A stretch of 64,000 nt of DNA from Mucidula mucida (Eukaryota > Basidiomycota > Agaricomycetes > Agaricales > Physalacriaceae). The DNA is taken from assembly GCA_015501055.1 (NCBI GenBank), contig JADNYV010000009.1, positions 496,001-560,000 on the forward strand, given 5' to 3'. Made by a program: the position numbers and the translations under genes. This document shows positions 23,431 through 35,280 of this stretch, one piece after another. The notes under the pieces were generated by a model. The model was not told where the DNA came from. It worked only from the letters and a program-made list of their open reading frames with translations, and did not search any database. How positions within the stretch are numbered: position 1 is the stretch's first letter; each line of letters opens with the position of its first letter.

Positions 23431-26309
23431 GGTGGTGGTGAGAAGAAAGCCGGGATTAGTAGAAACAAGGACAAGCTTAGGTTTAAGTAGGAGGTGCAAG
23501 TAAACGTGAAACCCTTTAAAGTGGATGCCTTCAATCTTTGATAGATCGTCGCAATTAGGAAATTACTACCCCTGTCCAATATATCCGTTCTTCTCAGGCT
23601 CGTCTACGGTCCCGTGCTTGCAGTGATTGGTTCTCAACCTCGTCAACGTTTGCACGTCGTTACTGCCACAAGATCCGACGTCTCTCCGCCCATTCCACCG
23701 GCCCACCAATCCTCTTCATTAGCCGCATCTTTAACACATCCCTCTACATATAGTTCACTTGCGGCTCCGTGCGACCCTCACCCAGGACAGAATTATTCTA
23801 GATCGCCAATCAAAAACCCCAAATTGCAAGGCTCGCCCGCCACGACTCTCGTCTCAACGACTGCCACCAAATCTTCTTTCAGCAGAACCTCGCATCGATC
23901 AAGACGTTTTACAGAAAAAGAAACGGGAGGTACATCTCAGGACCCCTCGGACCGCTTTCCACGTTCTAGATGCTTAGAACACTGTGAGATTAAATAGCCC
24001 TCGGTCGTCGAATCAAGTTGCTTGTTCAATAATGACCTACATCTCCCACAAATCGTACTTTAGAGAGTATAAGACAGCCACAAGCCGCAGAAACAGACCA
24101 ACAGCGCTCTTCGAAGAACCCAGTAGCGCTCCAAATGTGACGCATGTGTATCAATCAGTTCGCGAACTTCCGGATGTATTGGGCCTAGAAAGAGCAACGT
24201 CGCTGAATAGAGAAGCACAACTAACGAAATCTCGGCAAGACCCATCGCGAACAATTCCAACAGTTCCGAGGACACAGATGTGTGGGAGACGGCGTGCGGA
24301 GCACCGCATAGTACATGTGCATTCCGGCCATACAGTCCTCCAGGATGTTCTTAAATAGTGTCTGTTAAACATGAGAGCCTAGGAGAAGAACACACGCAGT
24401 TCTGTTTGGCCAGCTGAGCAGCTGCCAGCCAAAAAGCCATGAAGATATTCCGCAATATAGGAATATTAATGACAGGCAGGGAAGCAACTTGATCCGCTCG
24501 CTGGTATCGATATTAAATGCAGACAATCATCTTGGGCATCAGTTTCTTTAGAAAATGCACATCTGAGCACCGATATCAGTTCGAGGAAGACAACAGAAGG
24601 CTAAGATCAATTTGTGGCGCTCTTATAGCATAGCGATTTGATTGGAGCGCGGCGAGCAAGATATAATCGAGGTATCTTCAAAATGTAAATATTGGATCAA
24701 TCCTAGACTGCGCGATATTGAACGAGGATAACTAAACGACAACGGCACATAAAAGAGAAATATGCACTCACAGGATCATCGAGCATGCGTTCGACCATTG
24801 GGACAGTCAATCGTAGTGCCTCTAGCCGGACTGTCGTTTCCTGCGAGCAGAACAAGTATAGGACTCGGTGTCCATCAATCTTTACTGTCGGCAGTATGAA
24901 CCGGGTCAAGGACTGTGTTGGCTCATCCAGTCCATCCCAGTCCAAGAATCGGGGCCGCCACCCATGTAAGGAAGATCTCGAAATCGCAGAAGTTCTACGG
25001 CGTCATCCTACAGCCACAGAATCGCCACTAGATCGCATCACTCGAGCGAGGATGCCTGTGGGCCTTTCTTTCCGAGGAGGAACTGTGAGGGGTCGGCTTC
25101 GGAGAACGTTGGGCAATGGACAAGAGTGCGCCGGAGCGGGTCTACGTGGTTCTAGTTGTAGAAAATCCGCCAACGTGTCAAGACTACCACGCCGTCAAGC
25201 AACCCATGATGGAAGAGAGGGAAAAAGTGTGACCCACTCGTTCGCCGATTTGGCCGAGGAATTGAAGGCACTCTAAGATTGTCGTCGATAGATCTGCGCA
25301 AGGAGATTCCACTGGCCACCTGACGAACTCGAGGGGAGACTGCAAATGCTGAGCGCTGATCTTTGAGAAAATACAGGTCGCATCCGGAACGACGCCATCA
25401 AGGATCTGGTTCAGATCATATCAGAAGCGCTACTGTCAAGCTAACGACTTGCACAACGTCGTGGCCAAGTAGAGTCTTTTACCTGAGTGAAAGTGGATAG
25501 CTTTCTTGGAGCTGTACCAGAGATGCAATGTCAAAATCGCAGTAGGCGAGCGCCGTTGGCGTCGCTCGGAGACGTCCTCCTCGATGCGATGAATACAGCT
25601 CTTGGTTATGTGTGTCGTGGTCAGGTCGGCGGGGCGGATCCTAAGCCATGGTGCTTACGGAGATATACATGGTAGACAGCAATGGTACAACGAGACCGTA
25701 GGGTAACAACGAGTCTATACACGGAATCATCTCCATGGACGAACGATTTTGAGCAATAAACACGCATGGCAAACTCCAAACGCACGACCATCACTGTATG
25801 ATGAAGCTTTTGTAGGTTTCTCGCGTTGAAGGGTAATCTCTGAATTGTCGTCCTTCCCATGCACTAAGAGTCGGTCTAGAGTAGCATCGATAGAGCGGGA
25901 CGCTGCCGTGGAGAATGCGATATTTTCAACCAAAGAAGGAGCCAAGTCAAGAAAATCAGGCGCTTCGGGGCCAGTTGCACAAAGCCCCTATGTTGGACCA
26001 ACTCCCTCTACTGAACTTCCATGCCACCCAAGGTGCTCTGCGTATTACAGATTGACTGATTTCATGTCTTTAGCGTAGTAAGTCTGAGACGTCGGCGTGT
26101 ACTGCGATGAACGAACAGGAGAAAGAAGCTAGGTAAGTATTCTTGTGTCTGTCAACCGACCGTATCCGATGATAAGCCCAGCCCACAAGTATTGCCCTTC
26201 CAAAGCCCCATCTGCACCGCTTACTGATACGCTGTAGCCAGTTGTTAAGAAAGCAAGGACTGATCAACCCAACTCAAGGCTAGATGTTAATCAGTCAGTC
26301 CTTACGGAA
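23431..26309. other. Gene-poor stretch with unassigned coding-like fragments
   Basis: The first 500 bp are C/T-rich promoter-like sequence upstream of the phosphatase gene. On the minus strand at 24769-24950 a coding-like fragment (DEPTQSLTRFILPTVKIDG, LEALRLTVPMVERMLDDP) runs into a good intron donor GTGAGT. A second fragment lies near 25945-25727 (APSLVENIAFSTAASRSID). I could not join these into a gene. They may be relics or an unresolved many-exon gene. Confidence 0.4.
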
Positions 26310-28066
26310 TTGCTAGGCTGGCGCGCGCCAAGCACTCGAGATATCGATATCTCGCAGTGGACCTTGTTCCGGAATCATTTTTGGGCGAATTCTTCAGTCG
26401 ACGTCTCCGCGGGCGAGACCTTGGACCTGTCCCAGTGGAAATCCGCCCTCAAGCTCCTGCAATTATCACGGTACAGGTTATTTGTTCGACAAGAGTATGC
26501 TGATTTCTACAATCCACTGGTTGACGCGTCCAAACTCAGCCTATCTTTTCGGGTTATCATGGGTAGCCCTGGCATCGGTGAGAGATTTATTACACGTATG
26601 AGACAGCGACTCTGCTAAGAACATCAGGCAAACGTGTCTTTTTGCTTTACATCCTCATCCGGCGCCTCATTGCAGCTCAAGCCACTGTTCTTGTACTAGG
26701 CAACGTCCCAATGCTGTTCCGATTTGACGGAACATATCGACTCATCAAGCCAACGGAAGAGTACGACCCATTTTACGTTATTGACTCTGAATCTCCCTCT
26801 CTGCGCACCTGGATTCTTGTCGTCACTTCCAGGACTTCAACTTTACCCGCACCAAGGCTCACAGACACCACTTATGGATTTCCGATTCTCACTTCCTCCC
26901 CCGACGAACAATGTTATCGCTCTTTGGTAACACATGACCCCAATACGTATGTTTGGGTCATGCAAGTGTGGAATGAACAGGAGTTGATGGCGTTGTGCGT
27001 TACCAATGTCATCCTTGTTTTAGTACTCACGAATAGGCAGCGTTTCCTCCGTTCTTGACTTAGGTGACGGAGCTAGAGCTAAAACGATGTCGCTCATAGA
27101 GCAGTACGGTCCTTGTATTCGTGACATTTTCAAGGTGAATCGTTCGCCAAATGCGGTCTTGCAGCCCATGGAGCAGGCTCTAGGTACAATTGACAATGCG
27201 AAGACACTCCTGGTAATCGTCACAAATGCCGCCCAAGCGCCCTCGACGCATGTCTTTCATCAGCTCTTTGTTATCCGTCGCGCGCGCTCTGTTGGCGATT
27301 TAGCGCTTTGCGATAATCATCTCTATGCAGTGGACGTCAAAAGCCGGACTGTCTTCGTATCGCTCATGCAGACTCATCTTCGCCTCTCCTTGCACTCGGC
27401 AAAGGTCATATTCACGTTGGCCCGCAGCTCCGGTATCGAGTCCAACAGTCTGGCCGTGTGGGCATTCGAAAAGATAACCAACCATTACCTTGCCTCCGGT
27501 TCTGGTAGAAATGGCCGCCGGGCCAGCCTAATCTTCTGCGCTCAAATGAAGGCTTTGAACGACTCCCACTTTTTCCACTGCTCCTGGGACGCACCAGATG
27601 ATGAGCTCGTGGTATCCAGCTGGGCTGTTCGTGTCGAGGCCTCGAACAACCGACCAAAGTCGATCTCTCTGAAGCATGAACTTCCTCTTGCCCCGCGAGA
27701 TATCATTCATTACCACGAACTTCCTCGCCAGTTCTCGAACGATAAATACTATATTCCCGTCCAGAAGAATAACCCCCTCTTTGATGCCTTCTTCATAAGC
27801 GCGGGGGATACAGGGAAGTCTATTCTATGGGTCGTTCAGACGACAATGGCTGCGCAACACGGAGGTTCGGAAGATGGTTACTCGATCATTGAAACCATTC
27901 GCGAACGTCTTGGTGGTGATTGTGCGGTAAAGTACGTTCTTCTTGTTCCGTGGCAAAAGCAACGTGCGTATCGATGGGAGATGCCTAACGGATGGGAGGC
28001 CATAAGGGTGAAGTGTACATCCAGTACGTGGATATGGACGCTTCTGGGCTGTGGCAATTTGATTGA
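26310..28066 (+). CDS. RHS/Crinkler-like P-loop NTPase with nuclease-like C-terminal region
   Basis: Exons join in frame: ...LGWRAPSTRD to FRVIMGSPGIG, then KRVFLLYILIRRLIAAQ (47-nt intron inside the P-loop), then past ELMAF to VSSVLDLGDGARAK, and a long exon to about 27970. The N-terminal WxxF...W segments precede a Walker A variant, GSPGIGKR, where the usual Ser/Thr after Lys is Arg. The C-terminal part (NPLFDAFFISAGD, ILWVVQTTMAAQHGGSEDGY, YVLLVPWQK) resembles the PD-(D/E)XK-type tails of fungal Crinkler/RHS-like proteins. The likely end is EVYIQYVDMDASGLWQFD at 28066, reached only through a very short (35-nt) putative intron or a frame break near 27960. The true start upstream of 26310 is unresolved. 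Role unknown; relatives act as nuclear effectors or in conflicts between elements. Confidence 0.6.
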
Positions 28067-28758
28067 GTATGTATTTGTATGTTTCAAAATATATAGTATG
28101 TTTCGTTCTCACCCTGAGTGCTTAATGTGGCGTGTAGTTGATTTCAACAGTTCAATCATCTGGTGGGTTTCATTTTTTGAGGTACAAGGTACACTTCGCG
28201 TTCTGCGCGGGGACGCTATGTATGCAAAGCTTGCGCTGAAAAATATAGAAGAAAGAACGTCCTCATATGAATCTCACATAGCTTGTGTTTCCTTCCGAAG
28301 AGTACCTGTTTTATTCCAATTCTTGGCCTTTACACACCAACGGCTGAGAACTGTCCATCCATACACTACACAATTGTTTGAAAGCGCGCAGGACGAAGAC
28401 GTCTTTGGCCTCATTTGTAGCTGTTCACGTCAGCGCCGAAAGAACAAAAGATTAGTGCCCACTAACTGACCGTACCAGGTGTCAACAACAGCCGTCTTGA
28501 CGAGAGCAACGAGAAGTGCACTGGCGCCAATCTTCAATGCCTGCGGTTCAGCTCACCGTTGATGGTGGTGCTCGATATCTGGCTGCTTATCTGTGTGCTC
28601 AAAGGTTTGTCTGGCTGTATCCTCTTGTAGCTAGCAGTGAAGAACCGAGCTCGCGCATCGCACACGTTGAGGAGGAACAATTTCTGGTAGTATTGCATTT
28701 CAAGTGACCAATGAAGCGCTGGAATTGTAGTGTTCACTCCCTGGGATCTCCAAGAGGG
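28067..28758. other. Intergenic
   Basis: The reading frame of the NTPase's long exon stays open to 28469, but its composition becomes unlike protein and the better-supported stop is at 28066. No other coding signal. Confidence 0.4.
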
Positions 28759-29354
28759 TTAAGTACATCGACGCCTCCACTTCCAATTGCGATCATCAAT
28801 GAACCACTCTGGAGGCCGCTGCAGACCAAATTTCGCCTGGATGCCATTTCTTGTCTGTTCATCTAGGACGCCAACGACCGTACAGTCTACCGTCAGCGCT
28901 GTCGCCTCCTCACCATCTCGCAGAGCCACAAAGGCGATATCGACACACTCGGACACCTTCGTATCCACGTTAAACTCGTCGCAAATGGCCCTCGGCAACT
29001 TGTAGATGCTACTGCGACTCGGTCCATTCTTCGTGCGAATGCAGCGCTCGGGGTAGTGCGCGTCGACTATTTTGAGAAGGTCTTCCTCGGTGATGACCCA
29101 TCCCAACCAAAGTGTTGGGGGAACCCATTGCGGAAAAATAGTTGGATCAAAGAGATATCGCGGAAGTTCATTCAAGGGAAGCGGCTGTTGCCCGCAGACA
29201 TGTTTGTAGTCCTGAAGACGCCGCTTCGTATCGAGTCATTCAAAGAGTGGATGACAACACTTACTCCCTTGCGATATTTGTAGCCCTTCTGCGGGATGAA
29301 CAGGACAGGCTCATCTTGATCACCAATGGTAACATTGAAAGGCGTATTAGACAT
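28759..29354 (-). CDS. Small unnamed gene family, A-type member (copy A)
   Basis: Exon 1 (29354-29265, 30 codons) MSNTPFNVTIGDQDEPVLF and exon 2 (29211-28759) join phase 0 across a 50-nt intron to a 180-aa protein. Exon 2 begins DYKHVCGQQPLPLNELP and ends PPEWFIDDRNWKWRRRCT. Conserved across family members: the KGxxYRxG end of exon 1, the DYK/T-C-QQPLP start of exon 2, PPTLWLGW, a LP-AIC/LREEF segment, a central -V-L-G-ATAL-V-C-VG strand region and the C-terminal PPEW-D--W-W. No signal peptide or membrane segment; looks globular. Function unknown. The partner gene B lies upstream on the same strand. No lesion seen. Confidence 0.72.
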
Positions 29355-29737
29355 GGTTGAATTTGCGCCCGGGCCGTTACTCTCGTCACGAGATCGCATG
29401 TCTCCTCCGATAATCATAATGCTAAGACATCTATGGACTCTCGATATTAGCGCGCAGATAAAAGGCCGCGTCACTTATGACCGAACGTGAATATGCCTGA
29501 CTGGGAGCCATAGTTAGAGGCCTAGATTCATGACAATCAGCTTGAGGTACGTCAAGTCACATCGAGTGGCTCTAAATACAGAAGACGAGGACTTGCAATA
29601 GAAATGAGGAGAGAGCGTCTATTGCGAGCAATCCCACAATGGTACCAGAAAAGGCGCAGCAATTTAGCTTATACGCAAACACTGAATGAGGCGACGACAG
29701 GATTATACATTGTAATACGATCGGAAAGCAAAGTACA
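29355..29737. other. Spacer between paired small genes
   Basis: About 380 bp between copies B and A. Parts of it (around CCCAGTCAGGCATA and CTGATTGT) recur in the spacer at 63403-63984, showing that the pair was duplicated as one block. Confidence 0.55.
29378..29400 (-). promoter_or_regulatory. Conserved upstream element of A-type genes
   Basis: Reads GCGATCTCGTGACGAGAGTAA on the minus strand, 24-46 bp before the start of copy A. Near-identical sequence stands before the starts of the relic at 37986 (38018-38040) and the partial copy at 63985 (63907-63930). Could be promoter or 5' UTR conserved by recent duplication rather than by selection. Confidence 0.45.
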
Positions 29738-30363
29738 TCAGAGAGATATCAATGAATCAGGGACTAGAGGTCGTTGTTAGTGCATCTATCAGAGAGGATA
29801 GAAAGAGAAACGCACGGCGTTTCCTCCATTTCCAAAGGTATGGATCAAGGTACCACTTGGGAGGTTCTTCATAACGCAACTTGGCTTGAATTTTCGCGAC
29901 CAACGCCGCGCTCAACCTGCCGATGTGTGTACAACCCACAGCGAGGGCTGCAGCCTGCTCCCCGTTTTTTGAGAACAATGGAGACCATCTGGACACAGTC
30001 ATGGAGCTCGGTCTGCGGAACAAATTCTCTGCAGATGGCATCGGGGAGAACACCAACGGTTGTCTTTATTACTTTGCCGTCTTCGGTACGCATGACCCTC
30101 GACGGGTAGACCTCCTCGATGCATTTCAGAAGGCTATCTATATCGCTAGGCCACGCCAGCCAAAGCTTGGGTGGTGTCCAGTCGGTGAAAGTGTGGAGGT
30201 ATTCTGGAAGTTGCTCCATGGGAAGTGGCTGCTGTTTGCAAGCATATTTGTAGTCCTGCGATGTCGTGAGTAATGAGATGTTGTCTGGAACAATTGAACG
30301 TACACCTGGCCTATAGTATCTTCCTTTGCGAGGTTGGAAGAGGAGACGCTGAGGCTCAGACAT
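29738..30363 (-). pseudogene. Small unnamed gene family, B-type member (copy B), frame-broken
   Basis: Exon 1 (30363-30304) MSEPQRLLFQPRKGRYYRPG, a 48-nt intron, exon 2 from 30255 (DYKYACKQQPLPMEQLP ... CREFVPQTELHDCVQMVSIVL), and a third short exon after an intron with a CACTAACAAC branch site. At 29965-29970 a run of six T shifts the frame: the frame before it reads on as KKRGAGCSPRCG, while the conserved continuation NGEQAAALAVGCTHIGRLS lies in another frame. Copy E at 62.8 kb has TTTTC here and keeps the frame. The intron length is a multiple of three and contains no stop, so an unspliced message would also be readable. Could be an assembly homopolymer error. Confidence 0.65.
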
Positions 30364-33300
30364 GGCTTTGGGTGAGTGCTACGAAATGACTACGCGAAAC
30401 CAACCTTGAGAACTGACGGACATCATCGCCAGGGTTCCCAGTATCAAATTCACTGGTTTTTTGGACTCACCCTGGATGAAGCTTTCGAGAAGTTGATATT
30501 GTATGTTTCGGTAAGAGTCCTTCGTTGCAAGAATACATGGACATGATATCTTCATCTCTCTGGTTCTACGTGACTTTGGGTATTAACCATGTTATAGTAA
30601 CATATTGTACAATACTCTAGCATGTATTATAGTGTCTTTAGCAAGCTCTAGTGGAGTGTTCTCGGTGATATACACATTCGTGAAGTCGGGCTCAGATACT
30701 CTATTCTACCGCAAGTCAAGCTCCTCACATTCGCGCAGAAGAGATATGAGGAACTCGGTTTCATTCATGAGATATGTAGAACATGTATATACAGATCTAC
30801 ATGAAAGAAAGGGTATCGTAGGGTGAATATAGAGCCCCAGCCACCGGTGTCCATTCCCTCCGCCACAATTGTCCCCCAGCCAAAACTTATCCCCACAAGG
30901 TCCGGCTAGAGCGCGAAAGAGCGGTGACTCACGGCAGAAGCAGACCGCCGTGGATACGCCCTACAAACAAGTTAGCTCCGAAGAAATGATCAAAATAAAA
31001 CAAGGCAGTACTGTAGTGTTTCGACCGCAAATTCACATAACGGGTCACGGGGGTCTTTGAAGTGAAGCTATATATACATCATAACGGGTCACGAACCACT
31101 TTGGTCAGGCACGAGCCTCCAAATAAGGAAATTTCAGGTCCCGCTATAAGCGGAACTGTCCAAAAAAGGCAATTTAAGGGTCTGTGAAGCTGTTCGCTGT
31201 AACTCCAGACCATAATGGGTCACAGGCTGTGAAGTTACGGTCAAAACGCTACAGTAACCCTAAATGAACCAATTCCAACGCTGTCATTGTCAAACCAGAG
31301 AAACACGACGACCTCAGCAAATGTCTCCATATAGGTGATGTTGAAGAGGCCAACGTCGTCCCAGTTCAAAGGCAAACTTGTAGTGTGGCGTCGACTTCTG
31401 AGAGTTGATATGATATCGACAGTGAGTGGCCCGCGATGCGAGCGCGATGGCTGAAATACCGCTGCTTGCTGCTATTTAAGGAGATTTGAGGCACTGAACT
31501 ATGTCATTAATCTGGACAGCGCGGTAGGCTAATATTGCTTACCGACTCCATTTCACTCGTCAAAGGGTCCCAATCAGGCCAGACGACAGAACACCGTAAA
31601 GTCTAGCCGCATGCGCACGGGGGATGAGTAGATCCATGTTGAATTTCAGAAGTGTCTAGTCGAGTTGAGAACATCTAGTAGGTTCGTAGCAACCGGTGGT
31701 CCGCGAGCGAAAGGGTGGTGAGGTCTTAGACAACTCGCTAACACATTTGTCAGAAGCGAGGTCCAGAAAGGTGGGATTGGAGTCAGAGTGGCATTGATGT
31801 TGTTGAACGGGTGTCGTTCCAACCAGCAAGCTGTTCGCAGCGCAAGTGTAGCATCGCCTAGCACCGCTGCTCATGTAATCAGATGAGTGTAGAGGCACTA
31901 CAATATGGCGTAAGTCCAGTACACAGGTGGACATCCGCGACACCGATCCGGCGTAAATTTGACGGGTACCAAAAATGTGACATGAAAGTACCGGACATAC
32001 ATTACTGTCAGAGATATAATTTCGGTACATACCTGAAATGTAACGCGCCGGTGTCTCGAGATAGGGTCCTGTCCCGGCCTCTTACTACTGCTGGGGTGCC
32101 ATTGTCATCGTATCCACTGCTCAAAGGAAAAGCATATGTATTATATATGGTGTACAAAGACATGAGGCAATTGTAATAATACCCCAAAAACAACCCAAGG
32201 AATAGGAGACCCATCTATGAGGACCTGGAAATGTTGAATGAGCAGTGGCTCAATACCGTAAGGAAACATAATCACTTGTTCGAGTCCATCGCCGCTATAA
32301 ATGAATCCCAACGTGTTTGTCACTGCACCTGCTGTTGTCATCAAGATGAAGAGTGCATCTAGAAGCACAGGCCGAAATTAGAGCCGTAAATACTAAGATG
32401 ATGAAATCTCACCTTTTTCGCAACGACGGCGAGAAGCATCCAACCCGCAGCCTTTGACCTCGCTATAGCACCTAAGTATGCGCTGAGTCACGACCGCTAG
32501 AAGTCATCACTGCTCAGAGCTTGCTTGTTTGACGTACAGTGTCGTAGCTGCTTGTAGCCTCTTGCCGCTGCTTCGTCGCATGTTGTCCCATGCTTATCAA
32601 AGTTGTTGGCCGCAGACTCAGGATGGTTGCAGAGATCATTGTCATAGGCTGGTCGGTGTTGTGTGTTCGGGTGATCGCGCCATGGGCTGATTGCGGTTGT
32701 GGGCTCATTGTTCGTGTCTCGTCCGCAAGCTTATTGTTGGTCACCAGCTAGGCGTTGTCGCGGACTAGCGCTGTGAATCTCAAAGTTGTGATTGTTGTCA
32801 GCATTCGCATAGCCTCTGGAGTCCCCATATCGCAACGTCGCCGTCTGGTATCATCCTCGTTTGGTTAGGCAGCCATCGTCCTTATTGGGCTAGCGTAGTG
32901 CATGGCGGGTCAGTTGGCACTTGGCAGTGTCGCAAGTGGCTCTCGTCCTCGCCCTCGTCCAGTCAAGGTCTTGTGCCCATAACCGTCTTCTCCTCACTGT
33001 CATCAGGCTTCATTCCGGGCCATATATCGGTGTGGCAGGCTGGCAGTAACCTGAGGGCTCAGCACCTGACTGCCACTGTGCTGTGCGAGTGATTGCAGGG
33101 GCCGAGCCAAGTGGAGTGCAGGGGACTTCAAGGGGATTTGGGATCAATGGAGAGAGCTCACACTGGCGAAGTTCAACATGCACGTGAGCGAAAACCTGCT
33201 GCCGTCTTTCGGCAGAGAGCGGCGGGAAACAGCGAGGTGAAATTACGTCTCGTATCTGATGACTTGATGGCGGGCGATAAGAGATCTGATGCCAGAAATC

Positions 33301-34748
33301 ATTCCGCGCTGCAACTTGAATTATTGTTGGGGCTCAAGTTCTACTATTTCAGTGACTTTGATAAAATGCGACAAAATGGTGCCACAAAAGTGCCGTTCTG
33401 ACACAATTGATTTTCGTCGGAACGGCGTCGCTGATTTCGGTGTCATTTGTTCACTCCGAATGTCTGGGTGTGTAGACGGGACAGAACAGATAACGTACCC
33501 AAGGCCATTCCATATCAAACTTGTCCAAAAGCAGACACAAAGCCGAGCTCCGTCAGATCCAGATCGAAATTAGCGGCTGGACTTGGAGCATAGGTCGATG
33601 TTCCAGATGAATTCAGAATTGTTACCGAGAGCGCCAGGGCAGGAACGTGAGCGAGATGAAGGTTGTATTCCGTAGTGTCAATGGCTCGTGGTTACGGGAA
33701 TCCTGGTGCGCCAATTCGAAAATTTAAAGTGTGGTGTAAACCGTTGGGACAGACGTAGCTGAGGAGTCGGAAGCTCCAATGGTGAGCGCAGCGGTAGGAT
33801 CGCCGCTGTTCACTGCTATCAGGGCAAATGCCGTGCCACTGGGATAAAGAATGAGCTGCAGGATCGAAAAAAAGAACAAGGAAGTACCTTGAAGAGGTCT
33901 CTGCCCAAACATCCCAATCCGTCCATAAATCCAAACGAAGCAAGATCCAGATTGCCATCACCGGCGCTTATTCTCCGTGGCAAAAGTACAAAAGGCAACT
34001 GAGCTGATCAAAGTAAGCGAGGCCAATACACGCCGCAGGGACAGCGGGTCTGACCCAGAAGCCATGTTGTTGCTCGAGGAGGCGGCTTCGAGAAACACAA
34101 AACATCATGAGTGATGGCGGTACAGTGTGTTGCAGTGAAATGTGCACCTTCCGCATTTTGCTCCGCTCAGGAACTCTGCTTAGGGTCGGGCGTAAATGTA
34201 GCCTAATCAGGAAATAAATCTTGTTCGGTCATGCCCCGGTGATGTGACCAAACTGTTAACGCGACCTTGTCCACTATAAAAGTATCCTTTCTCCCCAAGA
34301 TAACATGCTGCTTATAGCAGTGCTCTCTTACCACTGGTTTGACACATTGTAGCTACAAGGTGCGCGAGAATGAAGGCAAGATCTGAATAAGATTTGATGT
34401 ACTAACTAGGAAACATGTACCACCCTGAGCAGAAATCCTGAACGGAGCGGGCTGCGGAAGGTGCACATTTTACTGCAACGCACTGTAAGAGGATTAACCG
34501 TGTAAGTTGATAGGACAACGGAAGCCTGGGGACTCTCAGAACGTGATCTGAAGGAAGGGACTTTGTGGTGGGCATGACGCAGCCTAGACGAAGTCATGAG
34601 GGCAAAGGAATGAGAGAACTAGAGCAGACGTGTGCGCATAGAAGTGTACTGGAGGAAGGGCGTGCAGCGTAAGTGCGACGGACCAACTCAAGACTTGACT
34701 CACTACCATACGTATAATCAAACAAAAAAAGCATATACTTCAATTAGA
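30364..34748. other. Long gene-poor, repeat-like stretch
   Basis: No spliced gene could be built. Three copies of the decamer AACGGGTCAC or AATGGGTCAC lie at 31039, 31083 and 31213 among short inverted repeats. On the minus strand, hydrophobic fragments at 32141-32368 and 32008-32214 and at 33692-34156 could be remnants of a multi-span membrane protein gene, but no continuous exon chain emerged. Composition is more AT-rich than the coding blocks. Confidence 0.4.
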
Positions 34749-35212
34749 TTAAAATTCCGAGAGATATGACCTAAACTTGTCAATCCGCATCACCAGCGAA
34801 TCATTCAATATGATCCCAAAGTCGTCGTTATAGAATACGATCATCCTAAGAATCTCAGCATTGGAGTATGATGCAAGGCCACCCTGGAACTGAGGAGGCG
34901 TCTCTCCCACACGAGGGGCGGGGACGATGTCTGCTAACTGCAGGGCAATGTTAGGTGGTCGAAGGCCAAGTGCCCGCTGGAGTCCGGAGCCAGTCCTCTA
35001 TAGAGGCGATGAACAAAAGGTGTTTCAAGAAGACAAAGTCTTACTGTCTTCTCCAATGGGGAGAATGCAACGGAGCGCTGCAAGCAACTATTACGGGACA
35101 AGATGCGGCCATTGTTGGCCGTAGCCTGTACCGCTTCAAAGTTTTGGTTCATTTGCTGGAGCTGAGCCAGTATGGCAACCATATTCTGTTGCATATTTGC
35201 AGGAGCATACAC
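34749..35212 (-). CDS. Small coiled-coil protein (138 aa), unrecognised
   Basis: Exons 35212-35045 and 34997-34749 join phase 0 across a 47-nt intron (GTAAGA...CTATAG). Start MYAPANMQQNMVAILAQLQQ leads into a heptad-like helix (LAQLQQMNQNFEAV); next come NGRILSRNS and PLEKT, then after the splice GSGLQRALGLRPPN, PAPRVGETPPQF, and a C-terminal segment ILRMIVFYNDDFGII ending FRSYLSEF. The N-terminal helix followed by a P-L-K block resembles short coiled-coil proteins common in Agaricomycetes; function unknown. Real because both exons are coding-like and the intron is canonical. Confidence 0.7.
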
Positions 35213-35280
35213 TCTTGTTGAATCTATCAGGTATCAGTATGGGCTTTGCCACTTAGACGTGAAATGACATACAAGCACTA

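Noticed and set aside
28067..28469. Continuation of the NTPase reading frame to 28469
   Set aside because: Composition no longer protein-like; a more convincing end (VYIQYVDMDASG) lies in the other frame at 28066.
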